A stretch of 64,000 nt of DNA from RPQJ01 sp963732415 (GTDB lineage Bacteria; Pseudomonadota; Gammaproteobacteria; Steroidobacterales; Steroidobacteraceae): contig CAVSZK010000009.1 of assembly GCA_963732415.1 (NCBI GenBank), positions 186,001 through 250,000 of the forward strand, in the 5' to 3' direction. Below are positions 8,429 through 15,965 of this stretch, one piece after another. Under the pieces are notes generated by a model. The model was not told the DNA's origin. It did not search any database and was given only the letters and a program-made list of their open reading frames with translations. Position 1 is the first letter of the stretch, and each line of letters begins with the position of its first letter. Made by a program: the position numbers and the translations under genes.

Positions 8429-9019
8429 ATGGCTCGAATGAAATTCCTGTGCGATTCCGAGCGCTGCATCGAATGCAACGGCTGCGTGACCGCATGCAAG
8501 AACGCGAACGACGTGCCCTGGGGCGTGAACCGCCGCCGGGTGGTCACGATGAACGACGGCGTGCCCGGGGAGCGCTCGATCTCGGTCTCCTGCATGCACT
8601 GCACCGACGCGCCGTGCGCGGCGGTGTGCCCGGTGGACTGCTTTGTCACGACTGCAGATGGCATCGTGCTGCACGACAAGGACCTCTGCATCGGCTGCGG
8701 CTATTGCTTCTACGCCTGTCCATTCGGCGCCCCGCAATTCCCGCAGAAGGAGGCCTTCGGCAACCGCGGCAAGATGGACAAGTGCACGTTCTGCGCCGGC
8801 GGTCCGGGCGATGGCACCCCCGAGGAACAGTTCGAGAAATACGGCAGCAATCGCATCGCCGAGGGAAAGCTGCCGATGTGCGCGGAAATGTGCGCGACCA
8901 AGGCGCTGCTCGCGGGCGACGCGGACGTGGTGTCCGACATCTACCTCGAGCGAGTCACGAATCGGGATGGACGGCCACAGAGCTGGGGCTGGCTGACCGC
9001 CTATCAGGACGAAGCGTGA
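8429..9019 (+). CDS. fdhB: Formate dehydrogenase iron-sulfur (beta) subunit
   Basis: This 196-aa electron-transfer subunit has four ferredoxin-type cysteine groups: CIECNGCVTAC from residue 13, CMHCTDAPCAAVCP, CIGCGYCFYACP, and CTFC plus a late CAEMCATKAL. That is the four-cluster DmsB/FdnH/FDH3B pattern. There is no signal peptide, so it is probably carried through the Tat pore with the catalytic subunit. It starts 13 bases after the catalytic gene with GGGGAG in between. Length fits the short FDH3B form, which lacks the membrane helix of E. coli FdnH; docking to the cytochrome b subunit is therefore by contact only (inference). Confidence 0.95.
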   Translation: MARMKFLCDSERCIECNGCVTACKNANDVPWGVNRRRVVTMNDGVPGERSISVSCMHCTDAPCAAVCPVDCFVTTADGIVLHDKDLCIGCGYCFYACPFGAPQFPQKEAFGNRGKMDKCTFCAGGPGDGTPEEQFEKYGSNRIAEGKLPMCAEMCATKALLAGDADVVSDIYLERVTNRDGRPQSWGWLTAYQDEA

Positions 9020-9056
9020 GGCTGCAGTTGGATCGGCTCCTTTGGAGAATCGTGTA

Positions 9057-9254
9057 ATGAAAACCTGGCAATTGGCGCGGATTCTCGGCTCGATGACTAT
9101 CATGGCAATTCTCGCGACGGGGTGCGGTCGCGGCAAGGGAGTGACGGTCTATGAGCCGGGCGTCTACAAGGGCGCGGCCTATGCGACGGAGGTCACGCCA
9201 GAGCTGCAGTCGCAGTTGCAGGAGCGCGGGCGCTTGAGCCAATCGGATCGCTGA
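9057..9254 (+). CDS. Small lipoprotein in formate dehydrogenase operon
   Basis: This 65-aa protein has a hydrophobic signal ending in the lipobox LATGC, giving a mature lipoprotein of about 40 residues (GRGKGVTVYEPGVYKGAAYA...). TTTGGAG precedes the ATG at 9057 by about 10 bases. It sits between the Fe-S and cytochrome b subunits. Small lipoproteins occur in this position in some related operons, without known function. Periplasmic-face anchoring or complex assembly is a reasonable guess only. Confidence 0.75.
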   Translation: MKTWQLARILGSMTIMAILATGCGRGKGVTVYEPGVYKGAAYATEVTPELQSQLQERGRLSQSDR

Positions 9255-9285
9255 GGCGCCGGGCTGCAGGATCGGGAGACGACGA

Positions 9286-10353
9286 ATGAACCAGTCTCGA
9301 AGCGGGATGAACCACCGGGCAGGACGTGTGCGGGCGATGCTGTGGAGCATCGTGCTGATCGCCGCGGGCGCAATGCTGCTGCCGCTGACCGCATACGTGT
9401 GGACGGCCGCAGTCCAGGCAAAGGAAACGAGTGCGCAGACCGATGCCAGCGGCAAAAACCCTCGCGCCGCGTACTGGCGGGAGGTGCGCGACTCCGACAA
9501 GGGCTATACGGCCGTCACGGGCCCGGAAGCCAACATCCTGATACAGAGCCGCGGCGAGACCTGGCGCGAGCTGCGCAACGGCCCGGTGAAGATCATCGGC
9601 GCCATCATGGTGCTGGGCATCATCCTCGCGCTGCTCGCGTATCACCTCATCCATGGCGGCTTCAAGCTCGAGCACCGTACGGGACGCAAGGTCCTGCGCT
9701 GGACCATCTCGGACCGCGTGTTGCACTGGTACACCGCGATCCTGTTCATCGTGCTGACGATCACGGGCTTGAGCCTGCTATGGGGCCGCGCGGTGCTGAT
9801 ACCGGTACTTGGCAAGGAAGGCTTCGCGGCATGGGCCGGGATCGCAAAGCCCATCCACGACTACCTCGCGCTGGCCTTTGCCGCCGGATTGATTGTCATG
9901 CTGCTCAAGTGGTTCCACCACAACATTCCGGCCGCCTACGACCTCGAATGGATCAAGAAGATGGGCGGTTATCTCGGCGGCGGCCATCCTCCGGCGGGCT
10001 TCGCAAACGCCGGCGAGAAGGCTTACTACTGGACACTCGTTTTCGCGGGCACGGCGCTGGTCGTCTCCGGGTTCTGGCTGCTGTTCCCGAACCTCGGATT
10101 CGATCGGGCCGCAATGCAGAACGCGAACATCGTGCACAGCGTGAGCGCGCTGATCCTTACCGCCTTCGTCTGCCTGCACATCTACTTAGGCACGCTCGGC
10201 AGCGAAGGCGCGCTCGAGGGCATGACCAGCGGCGAGGTGGACGAAGGCTGGGCTCGCCAGCACCATGGCGTGTGGCTGGATGAAATCCAGCATGGCCATG
10301 GGGAAGCGCGGCACGAAGCGCCGCCGGGACGGTCGGCCGAGGCTCCGACCTGA
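9286..10353 (+). CDS. fdhC: Formate dehydrogenase cytochrome b (gamma) subunit
   Basis: A 355-aa membrane protein. An N-terminal membrane segment (about residues 13-40) is followed by a roughly 65-residue extracytoplasmic stretch. Then come the four-helix cytochrome b core with probable haem-ligand histidines (HWYTAILFIVLTITGL, HDYLALAF, VHSVSALILTAFVCLH). It anchors the periplasmic enzyme and hands electrons to quinone. GGGAG lies about 8 bases before the ATG. It is the last gene of the operon, followed within 26 bases by a terminator. The extra N-terminal helix and loop are usual in the longer FDH-gamma type, absent from short FdnI. Confidence 0.93.
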   Translation: MNQSRSGMNHRAGRVRAMLWSIVLIAAGAMLLPLTAYVWTAAVQAKETSAQTDASGKNPRAAYWREVRDSDKGYTAVTGPEANILIQSRGETWRELRNGPVKIIGAIMVLGIILALLAYHLIHGGFKLEHRTGRKVLRWTISDRVLHWYTAILFIVLTITGLSLLWGRAVLIPVLGKEGFAAWAGIAKPIHDYLALAFAAGLIVMLLKWFHHNIPAAYDLEWIKKMGGYLGGGHPPAGFANAGEKAYYWTLVFAGTALVVSGFWLLFPNLGFDRAAMQNANIVHSVSALILTAFVCLHIYLGTLGSEGALEGMTSGEVDEGWARQHHGVWLDEIQHGHGEARHEAPPGRSAEAPT

Positions 10354-10378
10354 GGACACGGACAATTGGGGGGGTGAC

Positions 10379-10406
10379 AGGGGGCGCGCAAGCGCCCTCT
10401 TCTTTT
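10379..10406 (+). terminator. Rho-independent terminator after the formate dehydrogenase operon
   Basis: The stem AGGGGGCGC / GCGCCCTCT closes around a GCAA tetraloop with one G-U pair and is followed by TCTTTT. It lies 26 bases after the cytochrome b stop codon. Confidence 0.88.
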
Positions 10407-10525
10407 GGCGGACCCATTACTGGATGCGGAAAACCGGCCTGGTACGCCACACGGGTTGGATGCACGGCCTCCGGCGTGTAACCTCCAGCGATTAACGTGG
10501 CGGCATACCACCGGGATCAAAGCGC

Positions 10526-11263
10526 ATGCGTTGCCTGATCGGCATCGACGACACAGACAACCTGGAAAGCCGGGGAACCGGCTTTCGCGCCCGCCAGCTC
10601 GGTGCGCGTCTCGCCGAGGCAGGACTCGGCACGGCCCGCGGCATCACGCGGCACCAGCTCTATGTGCACCCGTCGATCCCCTACACGTCCCACAACAGCT
10701 CCGCGTGCCTCGACGTCGACATCGACAAGGCGCGCCTCGGCGAAGTCCGTAACTTCTGTCGCGACTACCTGGCGCAGGAAAGCGCGGAAGGCTCGGACGC
10801 GGGCCTGTGCATGGCGGCTTTTGACACCGTCGTCGACGAGCTGGTGGAGTTTGGACGCAGTGCAAAAGGCACGATCCGTACCCAGGATGAAGCCCGCGAC
10901 CTCGCGGCTCGCCACGGCGCCCACCTGGAAGGCGTCACCGGGGACCAGATGGGCGTGATCGGCGCGCTGTCGGCCGTCGGTCTGCGACGCGGGGGGCACG
11001 ATGGGCGATTCATCTGGCTCGAGGGCGTGCGCGAACTGACCGGAACGATGACGGCGGGTGCGCTCATCGCCACGACTGGCATAGACTCTGTCGAATCGAC
11101 CGACGGCCAACCGCTCCCTGAAGACGCGGTGGTGCTCGTGGATCCCTGGCCGCGTCCGGTGCTGCTGCACGGCAAGGCGGTGCTGCTTACGGAAAAGAAC
11201 GAGGATGGGCACGAACATGGCGACTGGAAAATCCTCTGCAAGGAAGCTATTCGGCGTTATTGA
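10526..11263 (+). CDS. TiaS-like (tRNA-Ile2 agmatinylcytidine synthetase-related) protein
   Basis: This 245-aa soluble protein opens with CLIGIDDTDNLESRGTGF, the signature of the GIDDTD motif in archaeal TiaS, which modifies C34 of tRNA-Ile2 with agmatine. Later segments (LCMAAFDTVVDELVEFGRSA, GVTGDQMGVIGALSAVGLRR, GHDGRFIWLEGVRE) also resemble that catalytic core. The zinc-ribbon and OB-fold parts needed for tRNA binding in TiaS are missing, since the archaeal enzyme is about 420 aa. Bacteria use TilS for this tRNA, so the substrate is probably different. It overlaps the downstream membrane-protein gene by 59 bases. Similarity is clear by motif; function is unknown. Confidence 0.72.
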   Translation: MRCLIGIDDTDNLESRGTGFRARQLGARLAEAGLGTARGITRHQLYVHPSIPYTSHNSSACLDVDIDKARLGEVRNFCRDYLAQESAEGSDAGLCMAAFDTVVDELVEFGRSAKGTIRTQDEARDLAARHGAHLEGVTGDQMGVIGALSAVGLRRGGHDGRFIWLEGVRELTGTMTAGALIATTGIDSVESTDGQPLPEDAVVLVDPWPRPVLLHGKAVLLTEKNEDGHEHGDWKILCKEAIRRY

Positions 11264-11783
11264 CCTGGTCGGACCGCTGACGGCAGGCCGGGCGCTGTTC
11301 CTGGCATCGCTGGGCGTGACCATCGTCGCGCTGGAGCGGGGCTTCAACTTGTCGCTGCAGCTGCCCGGCCACCATGGCCTCGAGGCCATGGCGCTGCTGG
11401 TGCTGGCGCGACTCAGTTGCACCAATCCCTGGTCTGCGACGCTGGTCGGAGCCAGTGCGGCGGTGGCTGCGCCGCTGCTGGGTGCCACCCACGGAGTGCT
11501 GATGCCGCTGTTCTACGTGCTGCCGGGGCTGGTGCTGGACCTCGGTTATCGGCTCTCGCCGCGTTTCGGCAGGTCGCTGCTGTTCCTTCCCCTGCTCGCG
11601 GCGCTCGCCTATGCAGCAAAGCCGGCGCTTCGCGTGTTTGCAAACCAGGTGTTCGGGATGCAGTTCGGCTCGCTTCGCGCCGGACCGGTCTACCCGGTCA
11701 TCACGCACCTGCTGTTCGGGTTCCTCGGGGCACTGGCCGCAGTGCTGGTGTGGCGGGCAACCGAAAGCCGCCTGCGCCAGTAG
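11205..11783 (+). CDS. Multi-spanning membrane protein, possible ECF-type substrate-binding (S) component
   Basis: The 192-aa protein has about five or six predicted membrane segments: GRALFLASLGVTIVALE, LEAMALLVLARL, WSATLVGASAAVAAPLLG, GVLMPLFYVLPGLVLDLGY, LLFLPLLAALAYAA, and a last one ending VLVWRA. Size and spacing resemble S components of energy-coupling-factor transporters, but no family signature is decisive and no ECF ATPase or T component is nearby. Two ATG starts, 11205 and 11217, lie inside the TiaS-like gene, so the pair is probably translationally coupled. Co-function with the TiaS-like protein is inferred from the overlap. Confidence 0.6.
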   Translation: MGTNMATGKSSARKLFGVIDLVGPLTAGRALFLASLGVTIVALERGFNLSLQLPGHHGLEAMALLVLARLSCTNPWSATLVGASAAVAAPLLGATHGVLMPLFYVLPGLVLDLGYRLSPRFGRSLLFLPLLAALAYAAKPALRVFANQVFGMQFGSLRAGPVYPVITHLLFGFLGALAAVLVWRATESRLRQ

Positions 11784-11840
11784 CCCACCCAGTAGCCCAC
11801 TTCGCCACCGGGCGTCGGCGCCGCTGGCCGACAGCGTCCC

Positions 11841-13948
11841 TCAGAGTCGAAACTCCGCGCCGATCACGTAGGCGCGTCCCGGCTGCGGGAATCCGTAGGA
11901 TTCGGCATAGTCCTCGTCAAGTGCGTTCAGGATTCGCGCAAATGCGCGCACACGCCGCTGCATCAGCTCGATCGACGCATCGAGGTTGAGCACCCCGTAA
12001 TCTCCAAGCTCCAGGGCCGTGGTCGGCGAGTTGCGCGACAGCGTGTAACTGTTGGCGAAATACCGATAGTCGCCGCCGAACCGGATTGTCGACGTCAGTT
12101 GGTAATCGATGCGCAGCGAGAATTTCTGCTCCGGCCTGTTCTGCAGCGTCTTGATATCAGCGTCGCTGGATTGGTTCTCCGAGTCCATGTACGTGTAGCT
12201 CACGTCCAGGTCCAGCCGCTCGGCGACCCGATAGGCGGCAGAAAGCTCAACGCCCTGGAAGCGATATTTCTGGAAGTTCTCGGTGATCCCGCTTGGCGCG
12301 CGCTCGATGAAGTCGTTGGCGTCGATGCGGAACAACACGCCTTCCACCGAAAGGCCGGCGGAGACGAATTCGTGCCTCAGTGCAAGATCGTAGGTATAGC
12401 TCGTCTCGGCGGAAAGATCCGGATTGCCGCGGTCCACTGCGTAGAGGTCGCGAAGTGTCGGGTAGCGCTGCTTGCGCGCGGCGTTGGCACGCAGCGTCGT
12501 CGCCTCGCCGACCTGGTAGTCGACGCCGAACAGGTACGAGATCCCGCCATCATCCTGCCCGGAATCCCGAGACTGCTCGCTGTAACCCAGGCCCGCGACA
12601 AGTCCCAATGCCGGTGTCGCCCGGTACTCGCCTTCGACATCCAGCGAGTAGAGGTTGACGGACTCGTCCTGGTTGACCTGGTTGACGACGGTCGTCGTGC
12701 CTCCACCACCACCGCCACCACCACCGCCACCTCCGCCGCCACCCCGCCACCGCCGCCACCGCCACCACCGCCGGTGCTGGTCGTGACGCTGAAGCCATTG
12801 GAGTTCCAGCTCTCATGGCGGCCACTCAAGGATGCGGACAGGAGAAACGCGTCGGTGAAATGCTTCGAAGCCAGCACGCTGGCGCCGAGTACCTCGGTCG
12901 TGGCGTTCTCGCGGAAGGAGCCGCTTGCGACCTGGCTGTCATAGCCATCGTCGTCGTAACCGTTCGTGTCCTCGGCGTCGTGATTGAAAAACAAGGTCGG
13001 TTTCACCGAGCCGGACTCACCGCTGCCGAACTCCGCCGCGGCTTGCGCGGAGAACGAGTCTAGTTCGACGCGCTCGTATCTTGCCCGGTTGGCGTATATC
13101 GAATCGCTGCTGCTGATGGCCGTTGGCGGCTTGCCGTACTCGGCGTTGCGGTAGGACAGGCTCAGGCCAAGGTCCGGGCCGCCTTCGTTGAACACCATGT
13201 TCGCCTGTACTGCGTTCTGCTTGCGATCGCTGTTGACGCGCTCGTCACCGGGCTGCAGGTCCGAACGCGGAAAATCGCCGGACAGCTCGAAGTAGTCGCG
13301 ATCAAAGGACGAGCCCCACAGCGACAGCCCGGCCCCTCCGACCTGCCCGCTGACCGAGCCACGCACTTCATAGGCCTTTGAGAATTCGTACTCGCCGGCC
13401 ACGTTCGCGCGTACCGTGTCTCCCGCAGACTTGGTGATGATCTCGATGACGCCGGCGTTACCTCCGGGACCGTACAGCACCGAGCTGCCACCACGCGTCA
13501 CCTTGATTTCGGCGATGTTCTCCGCGGGGATCAGCGCCGGGTCGAACTGCCCGTCGTATCCGGAGTTCAGCGGCACGCCGTCCTGCAGCAGGATGATGTT
13601 CCGGGTACGCAGGCCGCGAACGTCGATCCTTGGGACGCCGTCGGCGCCGTAGCGCACGTACACCCCCGGCAGAAGCGCAATGGCCTGGTCGAGCGTACGC
13701 ACGCCGCGCCGGGCGATGTCCTCGGCGGTCACCGTGTTGATGGTCGCCACCTCGTCAGCTATGCGGGGGCGCTCGCCGACGACCGTGATGGTTTCGCCGA
13801 GCCAGTAGGCGCCACTTGCCTCCGGCGGGGGCGCATTGTTCGCAGCGGCTGTTTCCTGAGCGGTCACATTGTCCGCACCGGCGATGCCAACGAGTGCAAA
13901 CAGGGTCACCCAGCGACCTGACTGCGTGTTTTTGTCAGTAAAAGTCAT
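11841..13948 (-). pseudogene. TonB-dependent outer-membrane receptor, frameshifted in a poly-glycine tract
   Basis: The gene starts at 13948 with a signal peptide (GRWVTLFALVGIAGADNVTA), then a TonB box/plug (GETITVVGERP, VDVRGLRTRN-type plug, VTRGGSSVLYGPGGNAGVIE) and beta-barrel strands. At 12742-12745 the frame is lost in a run of GGN codons. The second half continues one frame over, through LYSLDVEGEYRATPALGL to the barrel end GRAYVIGAEFRL. Adding one G to the GGGG run restores a receptor of about 700 aa with some 25 consecutive glycines in what looks like a surface loop. It is BtuB/siderophore-receptor-like; ligand unknown. As read, only a truncated, non-functional barrel is made. Slipped-strand phase variation, mutation and consensus error all remain possible. 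Confidence 0.85.
12699..12773. repeat. GGN/CCN triplet tract encoding poly-glycine
   Basis: About 75 bases consist almost wholly of CCA/CCG/CCT/CCC-type triplets on the plus strand, encoding glycines in the minus-strand receptor gene. The periodicity is interrupted at accccgcc (12741-12748), where the receptor frame changes. Such tracts are prone to slippage. Confidence 0.9.
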
Positions 13949-14113
13949 AACTACCCCCGAACACGTCAGTTTTTGTTGAGAATAAAGGGTAGCGGATTTA
14001 CGAGCACAGAGAAATAGGACTTTGGCTGCCTGCGATACAGGAGCGCGGCGGGGCAACGCGAACTTAGCGGTCGGGACGGGACTTCGCCAAAGTGGCCCGT
14101 GCTAGATTGATGC

Positions 14114-15805
14114 ATGACCGTCGAGGCCGAACACAAGACCTCCCGGTTCGAGCATTGGCGTAGCGCAACGCTCGCCCCGTTCGAGCATCGCGCGTTCGCG
14201 TTGTTCTGGTGGGCATCGCTTGCATCATCGTTCGGCACGATGTTCCAGACAGTCGGTGCCTCGTGGCTGATGGCCACGATCGCCCCCTCCGCAGACCAGG
14301 TCGCGCTGGTCCAGACTGCGAACGCGCTGCCGTACTTCTTCCTGTCGCTGGTGGCTGGCGCTCTCGCCGACACGCGCGACCGCCGGTCAATCATGCTGTT
14401 CGCCCAGATCGTGGCGCTGCTGGCATCAGCGGCGCTCGCCGTCGTGATGCTCGCCGGCGGTATAACGCCGTCGACCCTGCTCGGGCTGACCTTCCTGATC
14501 GGCTGCGGTGGCGCTGCATTTTCGCCTGCCTGGCAGGCATCGATCGGGGACCAGGTACCGCGTACGCAGATTGCCCCGGCCGTTATGGCGAACGCGGTCG
14601 GCTTCAACCTCGCCCGCAGCCTCGGGCCTGCAATCGGCGGGGTCATCGTAGCGGCTGCAGGGGCAGCGGCGGCGTTCATCCTCAACGCCGTCTCCTACCT
14701 GGGCATCATCGCAACACTGGCCTGGTGGCGACCCAACCAGGTTCGAAGCGAACTGCCGCCCGAACCGCTGGGCACTGCGATCGCGGCGGGCGTTCGCTAC
14801 GTGAGCCTCTCGCCGCACCTGCTGGCCATCCTGCTGCGTTGCATTCTCTATACGATTCCGATCGCTGCCGTGATGGCGCTGATGCCCGTCGTGGCCCGCG
14901 ACCTGCTCGGCGGCGGGGCCGCCACTTACGGCATCCTGCTCGGTGGCTTTGGCATTGGCGCGATGCTCGGCGCACTCTCGAGCGCCACGCTCCGTGGTCG
15001 CGTGACCAGTGATACCGTGCAGCGCGTGCTGTCAGCCCTCGCCTGCGTGGCGATGGTCGCGATCGGACAGAGCCGCTGGGCGGTGCTGACCTTTCTCGCG
15101 CACGTGCTGGCAGGGGCCGTGTGGACGCAGGGATTCGCGAATTTCAATATCGCGGTGCAGCTCTCGTCGCCTCGCTGGGTGACCGGGCGCATGCTGGCGA
15201 CCTACCAGACTGTCGCGTTCGCCAGCATCGCTTTCGGCAGCTGGGTTTGGGGCGAGTTCGCCGGCGCAGCCGGTGTGCGCGAATCGCTGACGGTGGCCGG
15301 CGCCGCGTCGCTGCTGTCGCTGGTGGTCGCACGCTGGCTGCCGATCGAGGTGGAACGACTCGGCTCGCTGGATCCGCGCGTCCGGTCCGGACGGGCACCG
15401 CCGAGCATACACATACACCCGGCATCGGGCCCGATCGTTGTCGTCATCGAGTACCGCGTGCTGCCCGAAAACGCGATCGAGTTCGCAGCCGTCATCAATG
15501 AGGTCGGCCGCATCCGGCGCCGCGACGGCGCCCGCGCGTGGTCGATCAGCCAGGACATCGACACGCTCGAAAACTGGATCGAACGCTTCGAGAGCCCGAC
15601 GTGGGTCGATCACCTGCGATGGCGAAGTCGGCCGACCGAATCGGACCAGGTCGCCCGCACGCGCCTCAATTCCCTGATCGTCGACCAGCAGGCACACGTA
15701 CGCCGGCTCGTCGTGCGACCCCCAGGGGCACAACCGCTTGGCGCACCGTCGACATCAGGACGGGACATCGGCAGCCCGGAGCGCGGCACGCACGGCGATT
15801 GGTGA
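14114..15805 (+). CDS. MFS transporter (MFS_3 / enterobactin-exporter-like) with cytoplasmic C-terminal domain
   Basis: The protein has 563 aa. Residues about 20-425 form a 12-helix major-facilitator domain (FALFWWASLASSFGTMFQTV, LADTRDRRSIMLF as the loop-2 motif, NAVGFNLARSLGPAIGG). The remaining 140 residues are soluble and include a segment like an antibiotic-biosynthesis monooxygenase fold (VVVIEYRVLPENAIEFAAVI, then SISQDIDTLENWIERFESPT). This two-part layout is common in the MFS_3 family, which exports siderophores or small molecules. The gene diverges from the TonB-dependent receptor, so a joint role in siderophore traffic is possible but not shown. The substrate cannot be read from sequence. 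Confidence 0.85.
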   Translation: MTVEAEHKTSRFEHWRSATLAPFEHRAFALFWWASLASSFGTMFQTVGASWLMATIAPSADQVALVQTANALPYFFLSLVAGALADTRDRRSIMLFAQIVALLASAALAVVMLAGGITPSTLLGLTFLIGCGGAAFSPAWQASIGDQVPRTQIAPAVMANAVGFNLARSLGPAIGGVIVAAAGAAAAFILNAVSYLGIIATLAWWRPNQVRSELPPEPLGTAIAAGVRYVSLSPHLLAILLRCILYTIPIAAVMALMPVVARDLLGGGAATYGILLGGFGIGAMLGALSSATLRGRVTSDTVQRVLSALACVAMVAIGQSRWAVLTFLAHVLAGAVWTQGFANFNIAVQLSSPRWVTGRMLATYQTVAFASIAFGSWVWGEFAGAAGVRESLTVAGAASLLSLVVARWLPIEVERLGSLDPRVRSGRAPPSIHIHPASGPIVVVIEYRVLPENAIEFAAVINEVGRIRRRDGARAWSISQDIDTLENWIERFESPTWVDHLRWRSRPTESDQVARTRLNSLIVDQQAHVRRLVVRPPGAQPLGAPSTSGRDIGSPERGTHGDW

Positions 15806-15823
15806 AGCTTCGGCCGGGTCGCT

Positions 15824-15847
15824 GACCACCGACCTGGCTGGGTGGTC
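15824..15847 (+). terminator. Hairpin after the MFS transporter gene
   Basis: GACCACC (15824-15830) and GGTGGTC (15841-15847) form a 7-bp stem with a 10-base loop, 19 bases after the MFS stop. No T-run follows, so it is only a weak terminator candidate. Confidence 0.4.
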
Positions 15848-15965
15848 CCGGGCCATCGAAGCATCGCGGCGCCAATCGCTCCCATTGCCAGAACCAATTG
15901 GATCGGTCGGCACTCCAAGTACACACTGATCCAGATTCAGGTGTCAGCGATCAGAGGAGAGAGCC

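Noticed and set aside
13949..14113. Cobalamin riboswitch before the TonB-dependent receptor
   Set aside because: No B12-box-like motif or suitable helices were recognised in this 165-base gap.
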